From a virus, in IMG/VR virus record IMGVR_UViG_3300017782_000246, positions 1 to 22,581 of that record: a stretch of 22,581 nt of DNA. The stretch is one strand, 5' to 3'. Below are positions 20,394 to 22,581 of this stretch, one piece after another. The notes beneath the pieces were generated by a model. That model saw only the letters and a program-made list of their open reading frames with translations. It was not told the origin of the DNA and did no database searches. How positions within the stretch are numbered: position 1 is the stretch's first letter; every line of letters starts with the position of its first letter. A program made the translations under genes and the position numbers.

Positions 20394-21058
20394 AGAATAT
20401 AATACTGCAACACTGGCATCCTAGAGAACCTAGTAAACCTACGCCTATGATTGTAGAGAAGAGTGTCGAAAACATATCTGCGTATGCGAAACGTATGGGT
20501 GCAGAGTATAGACTTATTGACGGTCAACCGTTCCAAAAAGGATTACGTGAACAGTGTCAGAAGTGTGCAGGTATCAATGAAGAGTTCGATGATTATGATG
20601 TTGTAGTTATGTTAGATACTGATAAGTTTATGGTAAGAGGATGCAACAAAAATATCTTTGAAGCAAAGGGTATCGCATCATTTGATGATCTGCACAGAAA
20701 ATCTATTTTACCCAAATTTGTAAGACAGTTTCCTCGTGTTGCAAATCTTGATTATCCTATATGGTCAGGTGCATGTTATGTAATGCCCAGAGATTTCCGA
20801 CAACTCATGAGAAAACAAATCAATCCTGCGATGCGTCAAGTATTTGAAACGATGAGTTCTACACCGTATGTCGATGAAGGAATGTTTCATATAATGTGTC
20901 ACAAGGCAGGATTTAAACTCGACAAGTATCTTGATGAACGTTGGGACTACAGTAGTTACAAACCAAACCCAGACAAAGCATATATGTTACACATTAGACA
21001 CAAACCCAAAACTCGTGACAAAAACTATTTGGATCTGGTAGATGCAGGAATTATATAA
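20390..21058 (+). CDS. GT-A-like glycosyltransferase 4
   Basis: This 222-residue protein starts MKNIILQHWHPREPSKPTP, with the same first nine residues as the gene before it, and overlaps it (ATGA). SAYAKRMGAEYRLIDG is the typical first unit and D76-T-D78 in VVMLDTDKFM is the DxD motif. WSGACYVMPRDFRQL takes the place of the NSG acceptor loop, and PYVDEGMFHIMC the later acidic loop; MLHIRHKPK is the probable C-terminal metal/phosphate segment. It looks like a diverged duplicate of GT3. Function: nucleotide-sugar transferase of unknown specificity. It overlaps the FkbM-type gene (TAATG). Confidence 0.78.
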   Translation: MKNIILQHWHPREPSKPTPMIVEKSVENISAYAKRMGAEYRLIDGQPFQKGLREQCQKCAGINEEFDDYDVVVMLDTDKFMVRGCNKNIFEAKGIASFDDLHRKSILPKFVRQFPRVANLDYPIWSGACYVMPRDFRQLMRKQINPAMRQVFETMSSTPYVDEGMFHIMCHKAGFKLDKYLDERWDYSSYKPNPDKAYMLHIRHKPKTRDKNYLDLVDAGII

Positions 21059-21747
21059 TGGCAGAAAACTTGGAAAGAAATATCTTTGCGGTATGTAGAG
21101 ATCTAAAGAAACATGGTAAATCCCTAGACATCGTTTATGACATTGGTGCTAACGATGGTCGGTGGACTGCAAAGATAGGTAGACAATTACCTGCAAAACA
21201 TTTCTATCAGTGGGAAGCAAACCCTAGTTGTTTGTATAGACACAAGGTATCTAATGCAACCAGATATACTCAGGTGTTATCAGATCAGGATCACCAAGAA
21301 GTTCATTTTTATATCGGGGATAGTCCTGATGTAGAGAACACTGGTTATAGTTATTATCAAGAGAATACTAAACACTACACAAAAGGTAAGTTTAGAACTT
21401 TACCCACAATTAAATTAGATACGTTTGTAAAACAAAAGAAAATACCTTTACCTAATTTTGTTAAGATGGATACTCAAGGATCTGAAGTCGATATCATACG
21501 TGGTGGTGAAAAGACATTGTCACATGCTTGGGCTATACATTGTGAAGTACCATTACTAGAATATAATATAGGATCACCTAACTTTTCCGATTACCAAAAA
21601 GCATTCAAAAGTATTGGGTTCTTTGCGACAGGTGTAGATCATATTGCAATGAAAAAGAACGTGGTATCTCAAATGGACATCACATTCATGAGAGAGGATC
21701 TTCTGGAAGAAATGTACAAGTATACTGAGAGGTACAATAAATTATGA
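21058..21747 (+). CDS. FkbM-family SAM-dependent methyltransferase
   Basis: This 229-residue protein has the SAM-binding loop DIGANDGRW (D28, G30, G34), an acidic strand end (YQWEANPS, E53) and the FkbM signature PNFVKMDTQGSEVDIIRGG (D138, Q140, G141, E143), preceded by the LDTFVK segment. FkbM-type enzymes usually methylate hydroxyl groups on sugars or secondary metabolites. In a glycan island it would most simply O-methylate a transferred sugar, capping or altering antigenicity. No membrane segment. It starts at an ATG overlapping GT4 and its stop overlaps the GT25-like gene (ATGA). Family assignment is firm, the acceptor is inferred. Confidence 0.87.
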   Translation: MAENLERNIFAVCRDLKKHGKSLDIVYDIGANDGRWTAKIGRQLPAKHFYQWEANPSCLYRHKVSNATRYTQVLSDQDHQEVHFYIGDSPDVENTGYSYYQENTKHYTKGKFRTLPTIKLDTFVKQKKIPLPNFVKMDTQGSEVDIIRGGEKTLSHAWAIHCEVPLLEYNIGSPNFSDYQKAFKSIGFFATGVDHIAMKKNVVSQMDITFMREDLLEEMYKYTERYNKL

Positions 21748-22442
21748 AAGCATATTGCATAACTATACATGGAAACGAGATCTCTGAAAAAGGGTATGAA
21801 AACCTTATGGAGTCTTCTAGGAATGTTGGTAATGATTTTGAGATAGAGAAGTTTCCTGCAACACATGGTCAATACTCTGATATAGTGTTAAAGGGCAAAG
21901 GTCTCAAGTGGACATACCCATGGGAAGGTCAAAGACAGGATATTGCATCTGGACTGACACTGACTGCATACGAGACAAAGACAAAAGAAAACCGTGTAGG
22001 TTGTTTCTTGAGTCATTACAATTGTTGGGAAGACTGCCTTGCATACGAAGAACCAGTCTTAGTTTTAGAACATGATGCTTTTTTTACAAAAAAACTAGAT
22101 TATGACTATATTCTAGAATCAAAGTATGATATAATAGGTATTAACGATCCTAGAGGTTGCACCAGAAAGTCTAAAGTTTACTATGATATGATACAAGAAA
22201 GAAAACAAAAGATTCAACCTGTTCCTAGAATCGATGCATTTAACATACCACAAGGTCTCGCTGGAAATAGTGCATATATAATTAAACCTAACGGTGCACA
22301 GAATATGGAATATATGGCAAAAGCACATGGTGCATGGCCTAATGATGCATTGATGTGTCACCAACTGGTAGCAAACTTAGGTGTGACTAAACAACACTAT
22401 ACAACGGTACAAAGGTTACCATCTACAACAACGAGTATTTGA
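21744..22442 (+). CDS. GT25-family-like glycosyltransferase
   Basis: This 232-residue protein starts MKAYCITIHGNEISEKGYEN and shows the GT25 pattern known from LPS beta-galactosyltransferases: an N-terminal I-x-x-I/L-H/N strand with S-E-K-G-Y, a G86-C-F-L-S90-H91 motif followed by a CWEDCLAYEEPVLVLEHDAFF segment (E109-H-D111 in place of the usual E-D-D). Near the C-terminus, GNSAYIIKPNGAQ matches the GxxAYxLSxxGA motif. It would transfer a hexose to a glycan acceptor in the cytoplasm. It overlaps the FkbM gene and is followed within two bases by a related gene. Specificity unknown; EHD instead of EDD could alter metal binding. Confidence 0.85.
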   Translation: MKAYCITIHGNEISEKGYENLMESSRNVGNDFEIEKFPATHGQYSDIVLKGKGLKWTYPWEGQRQDIASGLTLTAYETKTKENRVGCFLSHYNCWEDCLAYEEPVLVLEHDAFFTKKLDYDYILESKYDIIGINDPRGCTRKSKVYYDMIQERKQKIQPVPRIDAFNIPQGLAGNSAYIIKPNGAQNMEYMAKAHGAWPNDALMCHQLVANLGVTKQHYTTVQRLPSTTTSI

Positions 22443-22444
22443 TT

Positions 22445-22581
22445 ATGGAATGTTATGTAATTACTATTATGGACAATGAGAACTCGGTGAGTTCTGCAAA
22501 GAGGACTATCAAATCTGCTGAACAGTTTGGTAAACATGTAGAACACTGGGAAGCTACAACTCCAAAAGATAATCCACAAAA
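22445..22581 (+). CDS. second GT25-like gene, 5' part (truncated by window end)
   Basis: From ATG 22445, two bases after the previous stop, a reading frame stays open to the last base and gives 45 residues. It begins MECYVITIMDNENSVSSAKR, then IKSAEQFGKHVEHWEATTPK. The layout (Y-x-I-T-I at the start, a Ser/Gly-rich helix with E-W-E/F-x-A-x-T-P) parallels the first 45 residues of the GT25-like gene before it (AYCITIHG, FPATHGQ). It is probably another glycosyltransferase of the same cluster, but the catalytic half is outside the window. Confidence 0.65.
   Translation, partial: MECYVITIMDNENSVSSAKRTIKSAEQFGKHVEHWEATTPKDNPQ

Noticed and set aside
79-22579. Many minus-strand open frames, up to 187 codons
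   Set aside because: All lie opposite well-supported + strand genes with family motifs and ribosome sites; their products are low-complexity (Ser/Leu/Phe-rich) and lack starts with Shine-Dalgarno sequences. They are antisense shadows.

Overview
This window reads as a piece of a T4-like marine myovirus genome (cyanophage/pelagiphage type), probably a metagenomic or environmental isolate. All credible genes lie on the + strand. They are tightly packed with ATGA, TAATG or TGATG start/stop overlaps, the DNA is AT-rich, and no tRNA, rRNA, CRISPR or insertion sequence is visible. The T4-like assignment rests on an RNase H/FEN-type exonuclease closely resembling T4 Rnh, a PhoH ATPase, and several small proteins whose sequences look like conserved hypotheticals of T4-like marine phages. 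The host cannot be deduced from the window.

Region 1 (1-6434) is a virion-related block. It holds the 3' end of an unknown gene, a coiled-coil/membrane protein, a lysine-rich protein with a dockerin-like calcium loop, a protein with a C-terminal HeH/SAP-like helical motif, three conserved hypotheticals, and two consecutive large fibre or adhesin-like proteins. These two share an N-terminal module of about 190 residues but carry unrelated beta-propeller-like C-termini. A three-TM holin-like gene (6471-6929) follows.

Region 2 (about 6940-16599) is DNA and nucleotide metabolism. It includes a monomeric B12-dependent (class II) ribonucleotide reductase, two tiny cysteine-motif proteins that overlap each other and the reductase end, a GIY-YIG nuclease, a staphylococcal-nuclease homologue, T4-type RNase H, a DUF6433-like protein, PhoH, a PD-(D/E)XK exonuclease, a MazG-like pyrophosphohydrolase, a HAD phosphatase and several small unknowns. 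Four sigma70-type promoters with exactly 17-nt spacers sit in this region (before nrdJ, rnh, the 12139 gene and the 14755 gene), together with one convincing intrinsic terminator (11864-11896). Two of the promoters share a dyad embedding the -35 box. The region also contains micro-ORFs, including a 28-aa single-TM protein.

Region 3 (16603-end) is a glycosylation island read as one operon: four short GT-A-like glycosyltransferases with a common N-terminal signature, an orphan gene, a close homologue of the sulfolipid enzyme SQD1 (UDP-sulfoquinovose synthase), an FkbM-type methyltransferase, and two GT25-like genes (the last cut by the window end). The most interesting proposal is that this phage makes a nucleotide-activated sulfosugar, or a related sugar, and transfers and methylates it onto a virion or host-surface glycan. 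SQD1 homology is read directly from the sequence; the pathway is inference.
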